Source: Campylobacter blaseri (GTDB lineage Bacteria > Campylobacterota > Campylobacteria > Campylobacterales > Campylobacteraceae). From it: 64,000 bases of DNA. The notes beneath the pieces were generated by a model. It saw only the letters and a program-made list of their open reading frames with translations. It did not search any database and had not been told where the DNA came from. The stretch's first letter is position 1. Each line of letters starts with the position of its first letter. The stretch is from assembly GCF_013201895.1 (NCBI RefSeq), contig NZ_CP053841.1:744001-808000 (forward strand). The letters are read 5' to 3'. The translations under genes and the position numbers were made by a program. Below, in pieces: positions 20,768 through 29,303 of this stretch.

Positions 20768-21952
20768 ATGAATACAAAAGCATATTTTGGAAAATTTGGA
20801 GGTCAATTTATCCCAGAAACTGCAATGTTTGCACTAGAAGAGCTTGAAGAGGCATATAAAATAATAGGGCAAAGCAAGCAGTTTAAAGAAGAGCTTAACG
20901 AGCTTTTAAAAGAGTATGTTGGAAGACCCACACCGCTTTATCATGCAAAAAGATTGAGTGAGTATTATGGTCATGAGATCTATTTTAAAAGAGAGGATTT
21001 AAATCATACAGGCGCACATAAATTAAACAATGCTTTAGCCCAAACACTTTTAGCTAAAAAAATGGGTAAGAAAAAGGTTATAGCTGAAACTGGAGCAGGG
21101 CAACATGGAGTTGCAACTGCAACTGCTGCAGCACTTTTAGGGCTTGAATGTGATGTTTATATGGGTGAGGTTGATGCAAAAAGACAAGAGTTAAATCTTT
21201 TTAGAATGGAGCTACTTGGTGCAAAAGTTGTGGTTATAAAAGAGGGGTTAAGAACACTTAAAGAGGCAACAACAGCTGCAATTCAAGGCTGGGTAAATGA
21301 AATAGAGAGCGTTTTTTATGTAATAGGCTCTGTAGTTGGGCCATATCCCTATCCGTTAATGGTAAGAAATTTTCAAAGAGTTATTGGAGATGAGGCAAAA
21401 AAGCAACTAGCAACCAAAAATATAAAAGCTGATTATGTTATAGCATGTGTTGGCGGTGGAAGCAATGCTATTGGAATTTTTACTGCATTTTTAGATGATG
21501 AGAGTGTTGAGCTAAGAGGGGTTGAAGCCGGTGGTTTAGGGGTTGATACCCCATATAATGCAGCAACGCTTACAAAAGGTAGAGCAGGTATTATACATGG
21601 TATGAAAACTATAGTTTTGCAAGATAAATATGGTAAAATTTTGCCAGTTCATAGCATTTCAGCAGGACTTGATTATCCTGGAGTTGGACCTGAGCACGCT
21701 CATCTTTTTGATATAAAAAGAGTTAAATATGAAGCAGTTAGTGATGATGAATGTATTAAAGCTTTAAAGCTTACAACAAAATTAGAAGGGATTATACCAG
21801 CTATTGAGAGTTCACATGCTTTAGCGTATCTTGATAAGCTATGCCCAAAGCTTAAAAACGGTAAAAAAAATATCGTTGTTAATATAAGCGGAAGAGGTGA
21901 TAAAGATATGGATAGTGTAAGAAATTATAAAAAAGGAACTATTTATGGATAA
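20768..21952 (+). CDS. trpB: Tryptophan synthase beta chain
   Basis: TrpB condenses indole and serine using PLP. The 394-residue protein has the PLP lysine in [13 protein letters not shown], the phosphate-binding glycine loop GGGSNAIG, and the catalytic Glu in ETGAGQHG. It is the TrpB1 type, with TrpA encoded next to it (8-base overlap). It follows trpF by 30 bases. Confidence 0.97.
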   Translation: MNTKAYFGKFGGQFIPETAMFALEELEEAYKIIGQSKQFKEELNELLKEYVGRPTPLYHAKRLSEYYGHEIYFKREDLNHTGAHKLNNALAQTLLAKKMGKKKVIAETGAGQHGVATATAAALLGLECDVYMGEVDAKRQELNLFRMELLGAKVVVIKEGLRTLKEATTAAIQGWVNEIESVFYVIGSVVGPYPYPLMVRNFQRVIGDEAKKQLATKNIKADYVIACVGGGSNAIGIFTAFLDDESVELRGVEAGGLGVDTPYNAATLTKGRAGIIHGMKTIVLQDKYGKILPVHSISAGLDYPGVGPEHAHLFDIKRVKYEAVSDDECIKALKLTTKLEGIIPAIESSHALAYLDKLCPKLKNGKKNIVVNISGRGDKDMDSVRNYKKGTIYG

Positions 21953-22691
21953 TATACAATCAGCCTTTAAAAACAAAAATGCAAATATTGGATATATCGT
22001 AGCAGGCTACCCAAGCGTGGAACATACAATTGAATTTATAGATAATTTAGATAAAAGCGTCATAGATCTTCTTGAGATAGGAATTCCATACTCAGATCCT
22101 ATAGCTGATGGAAAGGTGATTTTGGATGCTGGACTTGAGGCTATAGAAAATGGCGTAAATACCGATACGGTATTTGAAATTTTAGAAAAAAGAACAAGTA
22201 AAAAACCAATTGTTTTTTTGGTATATTATAACTTAATATATGCATATGGCTTAAGTAACTTCATACAAAGGTCTAAAAAATGTGGTATTCAGGGTTTTAT
22301 AATACCAGATATGCCATATGAAGAGAGCGAAGAGATGTTTAAACTTTGTAAAAAAAATGATTTGAGCTTAATACCTCTTATAAGTGTTACTTCTGAGCAC
22401 CGTGCAAAAAAACTTTTAACAAGATCTAGCGGCTTTATCTATGCTATTGGCGCTATTGGAGTTACTGGTGGAGAGCAAACTCCTTTAAATCGTTTAAAGC
22501 ATATGGTTGGCGATTTAAAAAAGATGAGTGATTTGCCAGTTGCTGTTGGATTTGGAATTCGGACAAATGAAGATATAAATATAACAAGAGAGTATGCTGA
22601 TGGAGCTATAGTAGGAACATCTTTGGTTGAGCTTTGTGGTAAATTTAGAGGTGAATATTTATTAGAAGAGGTAAAAGAGTTATTTAATTAG
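21945..22691 (+). CDS. trpA: Tryptophan synthase alpha chain
   Basis: TrpA cleaves indole-3-glycerol phosphate to indole, which is channelled to TrpB. The 248-residue TIM barrel shows the catalytic Glu in [15 protein letters not shown], the second acid in [10 protein letters not shown], and the phosphate site VGFGI and [10 protein letters not shown]. It is the last gene of the trp unit; a strong hairpin follows within ten bases. Confidence 0.96.
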   Translation: MDNIQSAFKNKNANIGYIVAGYPSVEHTIEFIDNLDKSVIDLLEIGIPYSDPIADGKVILDAGLEAIENGVNTDTVFEILEKRTSKKPIVFLVYYNLIYAYGLSNFIQRSKKCGIQGFIIPDMPYEESEEMFKLCKKNDLSLIPLISVTSEHRAKKLLTRSSGFIYAIGAIGVTGGEQTPLNRLKHMVGDLKKMSDLPVAVGFGIRTNEDINITREYADGAIVGTSLVELCGKFRGEYLLEEVKELFN

Positions 22692-22699
22692 TTTTTTAG

Positions 22700-22731
22700 A
22701 TGAAGACTTAAGAGCATTCTTAAGTCTTCAT
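22700..22731. terminator. Hairpin between convergent trpA and yceI
   Basis: A perfect 14-base-pair stem (ATGAAGACTTAAGA and its reverse complement) with a 4-base loop, GCAT. The genes on both sides converge on it. Neither strand has a clean T-run after the stem, so it may act as a weak bidirectional terminator or as an mRNA 3' end stabiliser. Confidence 0.6.
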
Positions 22732-22741
22732 AATAAATTTA

Positions 22742-23311
22742 TTATTTCTCTTTTGCTTCTAATTCAATAATCATTTTAACTTTATTGCCCATTGCTACAC
22801 TTTCTTCACCGATGTTAAAATCAGTCCTTAAAATATCGCCTTCTAAGCTTAAACCTATAAGAGTTTTTCCATCATCTGTTTTTGTAGTACCGCCTAATTC
22901 ATATTCAAACTCAACTACTTTAGTTACGCCTTTTATAGTAAGGTTTCCTTTTACAATGCCTTCTTCGTCATCATCTTTATCTTGGATAAACTCTGTCATT
23001 TCAAATTTCATAGTTGGGAATTTTTCTACATCAAAATAGTCCACACTTCTTAAATGATCGTCTCTTTTGTTGTTGTTTGTGTTTATAGAACTTATTACTA
23101 TTTCACCATTAAGGTTGGTTAGTTTTTTAGTTTTAGGATCAAAACTTACAGCTCCATCAAAATTAGTAAAATTTCCTCTTACTTTGCTTATTTGCATATG
23201 TTTAATTTCAAAACCTATAGATGAGTGAGCTTTGTCTAAAACATACTCTGCTGCATTAACTCCTGTTGCTAAAAAAAGCGCCGCTACTGTTGAAGTAATA
23301 ATTTTCTTCAT
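22742..23311 (-). CDS. YceI-family periplasmic protein
   Basis: YceI proteins are periplasmic lipocalin-like barrels that bind isoprenoid-type lipids; the physiological role is unsettled. The 189-residue protein has a signal peptide ending GVNA (cleavage near residue 20). It then shows the family pattern: YVLDKAHSSIGFEIKHMQIS, GEIVISSINTNN, RDDHLRSVDYFD and FPTMKFE. The ribosome site AAGGAG lies seven bases before the ATG. The gene is monocistronic, with about 370 AT-rich bases upstream. Confidence 0.9.
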   Translation of the reverse strand: MKKIITSTVAALFLATGVNAAEYVLDKAHSSIGFEIKHMQISKVRGNFTNFDGAVSFDPKTKKLTNLNGEIVISSINTNNNKRDDHLRSVDYFDVEKFPTMKFEMTEFIQDKDDDEEGIVKGNLTIKGVTKVVEFEYELGGTTKTDDGKTLIGLSLEGDILRTDFNIGEESVAMGNKVKMIIELEAKEK

Positions 23312-23680
23312 ACATTTCTCCTTGAATTTTATTTATAAGTTGAATTATATATGATATTCTTAAACAAAATATATAATTTCGTTAAAAAAATATTCATAAA
23401 ATTATACATTGATATTTTTTATTATATATAAATATAATAACTTAATATATAAAAATTAGTAAAAAAATATAATTTTCTGTTATAAGTAGCTAAAATAGGT
23501 AGTTTTACAAAGGTGCTTATTTTGAAATTTTAATAAAAAACCATTTTTTAGAATTTTTTACTTTTAAGTTATAAAATATAATAATTTCAAATAAAAACGA
23601 TATTTAACTCTAAAAATATGTTAAAAAACTAAATTTTTATCTATGCTATAATACTATTTTTAAGGAGATTTTTAATAACC
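23312..23680. other. AT-rich divergent intergenic region (yceI / cls)
   Basis: There are 369 bases with no supportable gene. It must hold the yceI promoter (left) and the cls promoter (right, an extended -10 at 23644-23652). I see no strong hairpin, repeat or RNA gene. Confidence 0.5.
23644..23652 (+). promoter_or_regulatory. Extended -10 promoter of cls
   Basis: TGCTATAAT lies ten bases before the ribosome site AAGGAG at 23662-23667. Confidence 0.6.
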
Positions 23681-25081
23681 ATGACTTTTATCTATTTAAT
23701 TAGTATCTATGTTTCCACTATCGTTAGTGGTATATTGGTCTTTATCGCTATTGGACATATATTGTATAAAAAAAGATCTCCAAATAGTATGATATCTTGG
23801 ATTTTAGCTATCTTCTTTCTTCCTTTTATATCAGTGCCTTTATATTTCATAATTGGTATTCGCAAGCGTGAATCTAGAAGCAAAAAAGAATATGTAAAGA
23901 TAGCTAAGCCTGAAAAGTATCATAAATACAATATTAGCTCTTCAGAACACAGTGTTCTTAGTTTGTTAGAAAAAAATAAAATGCCATCTGCAACAAAAAA
24001 TAATGATATAAAACTTATTTTATCAGACACCAAGGCTTTTAAAGAGATGTTAGAACAGATAAATAATTCAAAATATTCTATTGATATTTGCACATATGTT
24101 TTTAAATTTGATAAAACAACTCAAATTTTACTTGATGCATTAGAAAAGAAAGCCAAAGAGGGTGTGAAGGTAAGAGTTCTTTTAGATATAGTTGGCTCAA
24201 TTGGGGCATATATAAAACAGGGCAAATTTAAAAAAGCAAAAGAGGTTGGTGTGGATATTGTCTTTTTTACACCAATATTTAAAAGGCCATTTCAAAGCTA
24301 TATAAACCTTAGAAATCATCGTAAAATTTATCTTTTTGATCAAAAAATACTTCTTAGCGGAGGTATGAATCTTAGTGATGAGTATATGGGCTTAGAAGAA
24401 GATGAACAAAGATGGGATGATTTAATGTATAAACTAATAGGTCCTAGTGTTTTTCATTTTTACTATATTTTTTGTAATGATTGGGCGTACGCTAAGGGTG
24501 AGAAAAATAACTTTGATATAGATCAAAGTCTTGAGTTTGATGGTAGTGATATTGTACAAGTTGTTCCATCAGGTCCTGATATACAAGTAGACGCACTATA
24601 TGAAACACTACTTAATGCAATCTATAATGCAAAAGAGAGAATTTGGATAGTTACTCCATATTTCGTTCCATCAGAAAATATAATACAATCTTTAATCATA
24701 GCAAAACACAAAGGGGTAGATGTAAAACTCATAACTCCAAAACATTCTAATCACCTTTTAGCTGATCTAGGAAGAAGCCCATATATGAGAGAGCTAAATA
24801 GTGCTGGTGTTGAAGTTATGCTGTATCGGGGGAATATGTTACATGCAAAAGCTATTTTATTTGATAGTCTTGCTGGCATGGTTGGATCTGTAAATTTTGA
24901 TAATAGAAGTCTTTTTTTAAACTATGAAGTAGTTACATTTGTATACTCTAAAAGAGTTGTAGATGAGCTTGAGGAGTGGATGAGATCTTTAATGGATAGT
25001 TCTAATAAAGGCATGCAAAAACCTAGTAAAGTAAGAGAAACCATTGAAAATATTGTAAAAGTTTTTACGCCGCTATTATAA
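23681..25081 (+). CDS. cls: Cardiolipin synthase (phospholipase D superfamily)
   Basis: The enzyme condenses two phosphatidylglycerols to cardiolipin in the inner membrane. The 466-residue protein has two N-terminal membrane helices and two PLD motifs: NHRKIYLFDQKILLSGGMN (about 218-236) and LHAKAILFDSLAGMVGSVN (about 387-405). The ribosome site AAGGAG is 13 bases from the ATG at 23681, longer than usual, but no better start is seen. The next gene begins two bases after its stop. Confidence 0.93.
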   Translation: MTFIYLISIYVSTIVSGILVFIAIGHILYKKRSPNSMISWILAIFFLPFISVPLYFIIGIRKRESRSKKEYVKIAKPEKYHKYNISSSEHSVLSLLEKNKMPSATKNNDIKLILSDTKAFKEMLEQINNSKYSIDICTYVFKFDKTTQILLDALEKKAKEGVKVRVLLDIVGSIGAYIKQGKFKKAKEVGVDIVFFTPIFKRPFQSYINLRNHRKIYLFDQKILLSGGMNLSDEYMGLEEDEQRWDDLMYKLIGPSVFHFYYIFCNDWAYAKGEKNNFDIDQSLEFDGSDIVQVVPSGPDIQVDALYETLLNAIYNAKERIWIVTPYFVPSENIIQSLIIAKHKGVDVKLITPKHSNHLLADLGRSPYMRELNSAGVEVMLYRGNMLHAKAILFDSLAGMVGSVNFDNRSLFLNYEVVTFVYSKRVVDELEEWMRSLMDSSNKGMQKPSKVRETIENIVKVFTPLL

Positions 25082-25082
25082 A

Positions 25083-25817
25083 ATGTTTAAACCGCTAAAA
25101 ATTCTGCATAACTCAAATAAGATTATAACTAATCAGTTTATCTCTAATAAGTTTAAATTAGTTTGTTGGAATGTGCATAAAAATAATAAAAATGCTAAAT
25201 TTAAAAAATATATTGAAGATATAAGTGTTGATTTTTTACTATTTCAAGAGGCTAAATTTGATGATAGAGAGATTATAATTCCAAATTTCAACTACAATGC
25301 TGCAGCAAATTTAGAGCTAAATAGTAAATTTTATGGTGTTTTAACAGCAAGTAAGATCCGATCAACTTATGCAAAAGCCTATCTTTCTGAGGGTAAAGAG
25401 GGTGTGTTTGGAACTCATAAAAGCCTACTTTTTTCTACATATATGTTTGAAGATATGGGTGAGTTACTTATTTTAAACATTCATTCTATAAATTTTAGAG
25501 AAAATACAAGGTTTATTAAAGAGCTACAAAAACTTTCTGCCATTGTTGAATTTCACAAAGGAGCTATAATTATAGCTGGGGATTTTAATACTTGGAATAA
25601 AAAAAGATTACTCGTTCTAAAAGAGTTAATTAAAAGCTTAAGGCTTAAAATGGTGAAATTTGATGAGCATAATCATATTAAATCTTTTATGGGCAATCAG
25701 CTAGATTTTATATTTTATAGAGATTTAAAGTTGATAAATTCATGGGTTGAGATAGATCATAGACTATCAGACCATAATCCACTTTTTGCAGAATTTGAAA
25801 AGCTAGATAATAAGTAG
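25083..25817 (+). CDS. Endonuclease/exonuclease/phosphatase (EEP) family hydrolase
   Basis: This is a 244-residue protein of the Mg-dependent EEP fold. Ordered motifs are LVCWNVHK (Asn), FQEAKFD (Glu), IIAGDFNTWNKKR (Asp/Asn) and LSDHNPLFAEF (catalytic His). Members are DNases, phosphodiesterases or phosphatases, and the exact substrate is unknown. It is coupled to cls, with two bases between them, which hints at a membrane-lipid or envelope link, though this may be chance. There is no signal peptide. Confidence 0.82.
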   Translation: MFKPLKILHNSNKIITNQFISNKFKLVCWNVHKNNKNAKFKKYIEDISVDFLLFQEAKFDDREIIIPNFNYNAAANLELNSKFYGVLTASKIRSTYAKAYLSEGKEGVFGTHKSLLFSTYMFEDMGELLILNIHSINFRENTRFIKELQKLSAIVEFHKGAIIIAGDFNTWNKKRLLVLKELIKSLRLKMVKFDEHNHIKSFMGNQLDFIFYRDLKLINSWVEIDHRLSDHNPLFAEFEKLDNK

Positions 25818-25947
25818 TTATATTGTTTTATAAATTTCATTAAGCTTGTTTAACTAAATTATTTATAGATATAATTAAATTTTATATTAAAAGACAAAAG
25901 GAAATAGGTATTTTGATTTAGCAAAATTTTAAATAATAATAGGCAAT

Positions 25948-26130
25948 TTGTCTAAGCAAGAATGGTTAAATTTAATCTTAGCCCCTTTGTTACCACTTTT
26001 TATAATTGTTTTATATGCTAAATGTGCCAAAAGTATAATTAAAAATGAAAAGTTAGATAATGATTTATATTTGCTATATATCTTGGTAGTAATTGGCTAT
26101 ATATTGATTGATAAATTTAGCATTTTATAA
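25948..26130 (+). CDS. Small hydrophobic protein, island A
   Basis: This is a 60-residue product with two predicted membrane helices (LILAPLLPLFIIVLYAKC and LYLLYILVVIGYILI). The start is TTG at 25948, with only a weak ribosome site, and a stop lies shortly upstream in frame, so the gene may be a remnant. It is the first reading frame of the accessory island running to 29.76 kb. I do not recognise it. Confidence 0.4.
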   Translation: MSKQEWLNLILAPLLPLFIIVLYAKCAKSIIKNEKLDNDLYLLYILVVIGYILIDKFSIL

Positions 26131-26139
26131 GGAAAAGAC

Positions 26140-26178
26140 ATGGGTAATAATTACACTCTTATAATTAGTTTTAAATAG
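26140..26178 (+). other. Possible 12-codon micro-ORF
   Basis: ATG at 26140 is preceded by AAGGAAAAGAC at normal spacing and encodes MGNNYTLIISFK before TAG. It is either a micro-peptide or the beginning of a decayed gene. The good ribosome site is the only evidence. Confidence 0.2.
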
Positions 26179-26210
26179 CAAAAATAAATAAACTTTAAAA
26201 GAGGAAAATT

Positions 26211-26552
26211 ATGGATATTTTGACTGAACTATTTTATTTTTTAATTGCAACTTGGTGGGCATTTTTACTTTTTGGGCTCTTTTTAATTATTTATGCAGAT
26301 TATGCAAATGGAAAGCAGGAGTATAATGGTAAATTTATAAAACATACATATAAACAATGGGTTATTGGTCTTGAACCTACTAAAATATATATAAAAACAG
26401 TAAAAAGTTGGAAAGATAAACAACCATTTCATTTTATATTTGAGATAATTACATTACCATTATTTTGTCTCCCATGGATACTTCTTTGGTTGGGCATATT
26501 TGGATTTGTTTGTTTTGTAGGTTTTTTGATTGTAAAATTATTTTTTACATAG
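26211..26552 (+). CDS. Small membrane protein, island A
   Basis: This 113-residue protein has two hydrophobic regions: an N-terminal helix at about 5-28, and a C-terminal pair at about 78-112 in ITLPLFCLPWILLWLGIFGF. Between them is a soluble loop rich in Lys, Tyr and Trp. GAGG lies nine bases upstream of the ATG. The next gene's ribosome site begins at its stop codon. No family is recognised; topology and setting suggest a partner of the self-processing protein downstream. Confidence 0.6.
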   Translation: MDILTELFYFLIATWWAFLLFGLFLIIYADYANGKQEYNGKFIKHTYKQWVIGLEPTKIYIKTVKSWKDKQPFHFIFEIITLPLFCLPWILLWLGIFGFVCFVGFLIVKLFFT

Positions 26553-26562
26553 GAGGTAAATT

Positions 26563-26688
26563 ATGAAAACTAAAGATGGAGTAAGTAGTGACCCCGTTGA
26601 AACAGCCACTAATATTATACAAATGGCAGGTGCTGTTGCTGGTATGAAATTAGGTAGTTCTTTAGCTAGTAAATTTAAAGGAGTGTAG
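26563..26688 (+). CDS. 41-residue peptide with GxxxG-like hydrophobic core
   Basis: This short gene is preceded by a perfect AGGAGG (26551-26556). The peptide starts MKTKDGVSSDPVETA, followed by a hydrophobic, small-residue helix rich in Gly, Ala and Ser with a cationic tail ending KFKGV. Such composition occurs in bacteriocin-like peptides, holin-like peptides and small membrane toxins, but none of these is shown. It lies 10 bases after the previous stop and three before the next ATG, so it is translated within a tight operon. The strong ribosome site argues that it is real. Confidence 0.6.
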   Translation: MKTKDGVSSDPVETATNIIQMAGAVAGMKLGSSLASKFKGV

Positions 26689-26691
26689 ACA

Positions 26692-27099
26692 ATGAAGAAA
26701 TTAACAGATAAAGAATTAGAATTGATTGATGATAATCAAAAAACTATTAAAAAGAAACAAAGTATAAATTTACTCTATTTTAATTGCCCAGTCTGTGGTA
26801 ATAAAATAAAGAAAATATCAAAATTTGGGGACTTATTTACCAAAAAAAATCTTACATGCGAAAACTGCAAAAGTGAATTTAAACCATCAGGTTTTTTTAC
26901 TTTTTGGGTAGAGAACTTTACTTTTCTATCGCCTGTTATTGTAATAATTTTTGCATATTTTGGTCAAAAAATCTTGTTTCCAAATTCAGACAAGATGTAT
27001 TTGGTTTCATATATTATAGGAATTGTTTTATATCTAATAGTTTCAATTTTTTTAACATATCTAATACCATATAAAAAAATAAAAAATAAGGAGAATTAA
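26692..27099 (+). CDS. Zinc-ribbon protein with two membrane helices, island A
   Basis: The 135-residue protein has an N-terminal treble-clef or zinc-ribbon-like Cys set (CPVCGNK near residue 30 and CENCKSEF near 59). Two membrane helices follow (about 75-95 and 103-125). The order, soluble zinc ribbon then membrane anchor, occurs in many small accessory proteins without known function. Its stop is one base before the next gene's ATG region, so it is in the operon with the 508-residue protein. Confidence 0.6.
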   Translation: MKKLTDKELELIDDNQKTIKKKQSINLLYFNCPVCGNKIKKISKFGDLFTKKNLTCENCKSEFKPSGFFTFWVENFTFLSPVIVIIFAYFGQKILFPNSDKMYLVSYIIGIVLYLIVSIFLTYLIPYKKIKNKEN

Positions 27100-27100
27100 A

Positions 27101-28627
27101 ATGTCTAGCATAAAACAACATTTAAGTGATTTTGCAAACGGATTTGTGGATACTTTTGTCGGAGCCCCTTATGCTTTTGGTGATTTTCTAGCCAGAATAA
27201 GTGGCTTTAGAGATTGGCAAGAAAACAACAAGAGTGTTATACCTAATTTAAACTCAAATTATCATCAAGAGCAAGCTATAAATGAGATGAAGATTATTTA
27301 TCATGCACTTAATAATACTAAATCTATAAAAATTTTAGGAGATCATTTATTAAATGATATTAAAACTCGACCATTTTATTATCTAGGAGGATTTCTAACA
27401 ACACGAGGCATGGAAAAAACCATACCTAATAAAGCTGGCAAAATTACCTATAAAGGGTCAATAGTAATAGCAAAAGCCGATAATGCAATTCATGAATTAT
27501 TAGAAGATAATAAAGCATTTTATGATATTATTAATAACGCTTTAAAAAATAGTAATTCAACTATTGATGATTTTACAAATTTTACAAAAAATCCTATTAT
27601 ATTGCCAAACCCTTTTGGAACAATATCAGGCAATGGCTTTAACTTCAATGATTATCTAAATCAATACTTTAACCCCTTTATATCTCCTACCATCTACGAC
27701 CCACTAGTTTTAGATCTTGATGGAGATGGCATAGAAACACTATCTTTAAAAGATGGAGTATACTTTGACCACAATGGTGATGGAGTTAAATTTAAATCAT
27801 CTTGGGTAGACAAAGATGATGGCTTACTTGTAATTGATAAAAATAGTAATGGCATTGTAGATAATGGAAATGAACTATTTGGAAATTTCTCTAAATTAAA
27901 TAGTAGTAATCATTTAGCTATTAATGGCTTTCACTCTTTAAAAGAGTATGATACAAATAGTGATAGCATTATAGATATAAATGATGAAGAATTTTTAAAC
28001 TTAAAAGTATGGCAAGATAAAAATAGTGATGGAATTTCACAAAGTGATGAGTTAAAAACATTAGATGAATTAGGTATTAAATACTTAAATACAAACTTTA
28101 CTAATGAAACTAAAAATATAGATAAAGATAATACTTTAGAGTTCTCTTCAACCTATACAAAAACAGATAAAACAAATTTAAAACTAGCAGATATAAACTT
28201 TAAAGTTGATACAACTTCATCTATGCATAAAGAAAAGTTAAATTTAACAGATGAAGAGAATAAAAGAGCAAATATAAAAGGCTATGGATTTCTAAGAGAT
28301 TTAAAAGAGGCAGCAACATTATCAACCAATCTTGCAAAAACATTAGATGAATACACTATAGCTAACACAAAAGAAGAACAACTAAACTTAATACAAACTC
28401 TAATTAAAGAGTATAGCAATACAGCAAACAAAGCAAACAACTATGAATTAAAAAGAGCAAATTTAATAAACAATGATTTAGTAGAAGTAAAGATACTAAA
28501 TTTAGTAAGTAGTTTAGGAAACTCAAATTTAGAAATTAGAGATAAAAACAAAATTTACAAAGATATAAAAGAGTTATCACTAAAAGCAAGTGACGATAGG
28601 TTTAAAGTTCTAAATTCTATGAAATGA
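27101..28627 (+). CDS. Protein with FrpC-like calcium-dependent self-processing module
   Basis: The 508-residue protein has an N-terminal region of about 195 residues I do not recognise, without signal peptide or RTX nonapeptides. From Asp200-Pro201 runs YDPLVLDLDGDGIETL, then repeated Asp/Asn-rich calcium loops (DHNGDG, DKNSNG, NGNELFGN, DTNSDS, VWQDKNSDG) and LDELGIKYLN near residue 325. This matches the self-processing module of Neisseria FrpC and Actinobacillus ApxIVA, which cleaves the Asp-Pro bond on Ca2+ binding and can link the new Asp end to a lysine. The C-terminal 170 residues are helical and charged. It lies between small membrane-protein genes; no type I secretion genes are in the window. 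Cleavage itself is inferred from homology. Confidence 0.75.
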   Translation: MSSIKQHLSDFANGFVDTFVGAPYAFGDFLARISGFRDWQENNKSVIPNLNSNYHQEQAINEMKIIYHALNNTKSIKILGDHLLNDIKTRPFYYLGGFLTTRGMEKTIPNKAGKITYKGSIVIAKADNAIHELLEDNKAFYDIINNALKNSNSTIDDFTNFTKNPIILPNPFGTISGNGFNFNDYLNQYFNPFISPTIYDPLVLDLDGDGIETLSLKDGVYFDHNGDGVKFKSSWVDKDDGLLVIDKNSNGIVDNGNELFGNFSKLNSSNHLAINGFHSLKEYDTNSDSIIDINDEEFLNLKVWQDKNSDGISQSDELKTLDELGIKYLNTNFTNETKNIDKDNTLEFSSTYTKTDKTNLKLADINFKVDTTSSMHKEKLNLTDEENKRANIKGYGFLRDLKEAATLSTNLAKTLDEYTIANTKEEQLNLIQTLIKEYSNTANKANNYELKRANLINNDLVEVKILNLVSSLGNSNLEIRDKNKIYKDIKELSLKASDDRFKVLNSMK

Positions 28628-28653
28628 TATTTAGTTTTAAAAAAGGAGAAAAA

Positions 28654-28968
28654 TTGACAAAAATAATAACAATATTATTTATTACTGGAATTTTTTGTAT
28701 ATTTATAGGCTTAAGTATATTTATATATTCTATTCTTAAATATCCCAAAAGAAAACAAAAAATATTTAGCATTATGAATAAAGAAGAAGTTATGAAATAC
28801 AATCAAATTTCAAAAATTAAAAGAGAAAAAAGAAGCGAACAAGAGCAAGAATTTTACTTTAAAAACAAACAGCTGTATATTGCAACAACAGGTTCAAAAT
28901 GGTTTAAAATAGGTTATATTTTTATTTTTTTGGCTATCACAGGTTGGATATATTATTATGTAATTTGA
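28654..28968 (+). CDS. Small two-helix membrane protein, paralogue 1
   Basis: This 104-residue protein has an N-terminal helix (KIITILFITGIFCIFIGLSI) and a C-terminal helix (WFKIGYIFIFLAITGWIYYY). Between them is a charged stretch, ISKIKREKRSEQEQEFY. I start it at TTG 28654, correctly spaced from AAGGAG at 28643-28648, rather than at the ATG 28624 that overlaps the preceding stop. The next gene is a paralogue with an almost identical core at DNA level. Its position behind a possible secreted effector suggests immunity or anchoring, by inference only. Confidence 0.65.
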   Translation: MTKIITILFITGIFCIFIGLSIFIYSILKYPKRKQKIFSIMNKEEVMKYNQISKIKREKRSEQEQEFYFKNKQLYIATTGSKWFKIGYIFIFLAITGWIYYYVI

Positions 28969-28992
28969 CAACTTTAAATTAAAGGAGTATTA

Positions 28993-29292
28993 ATGTCAGA
29001 TAAATTTTTCTCAGTTGCTTTGTTTTGTTTTATTGTAAGTGTTGGGTTATTTGCAAAGTATATTTTTTTTAGTTACAACAAAAAGAATTTCTTTGGTATT
29101 ATGGCAAAAGATGATTTTACAGAATATAGACGAATTTCAAAAATTAAAAGAGAAAAAAGAAGTGAGCAAGAGCAAGAATTTTACCTTGAAAACCAAGAGC
29201 AATATGTTGGGTTGATGATTACAAAATGGGTATTTTATATAGGTATTGTTTTTGTTTTTATAGGTATTATAATTAAATATATTTTTGAATAA
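28993..29292 (+). CDS. Small two-helix membrane protein, paralogue 2
   Basis: This 99-residue protein has the same layout as its upstream neighbour: N-terminal helix, core ISKIKREKRSEQEQEFY, C-terminal helix. The 51 bases 29134-29184 match 28807-28857 at 49 positions, while the membrane helices have diverged. A good AAAGGAG precedes the ATG. It appears to be a tandem duplicate with one conserved functional surface. Confidence 0.65.
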   Translation: MSDKFFSVALFCFIVSVGLFAKYIFFSYNKKNFFGIMAKDDFTEYRRISKIKREKRSEQEQEFYLENQEQYVGLMITKWVFYIGIVFVFIGIIIKYIFE

Positions 29293-29303
29293 AAGGAGTA
29301 AAA

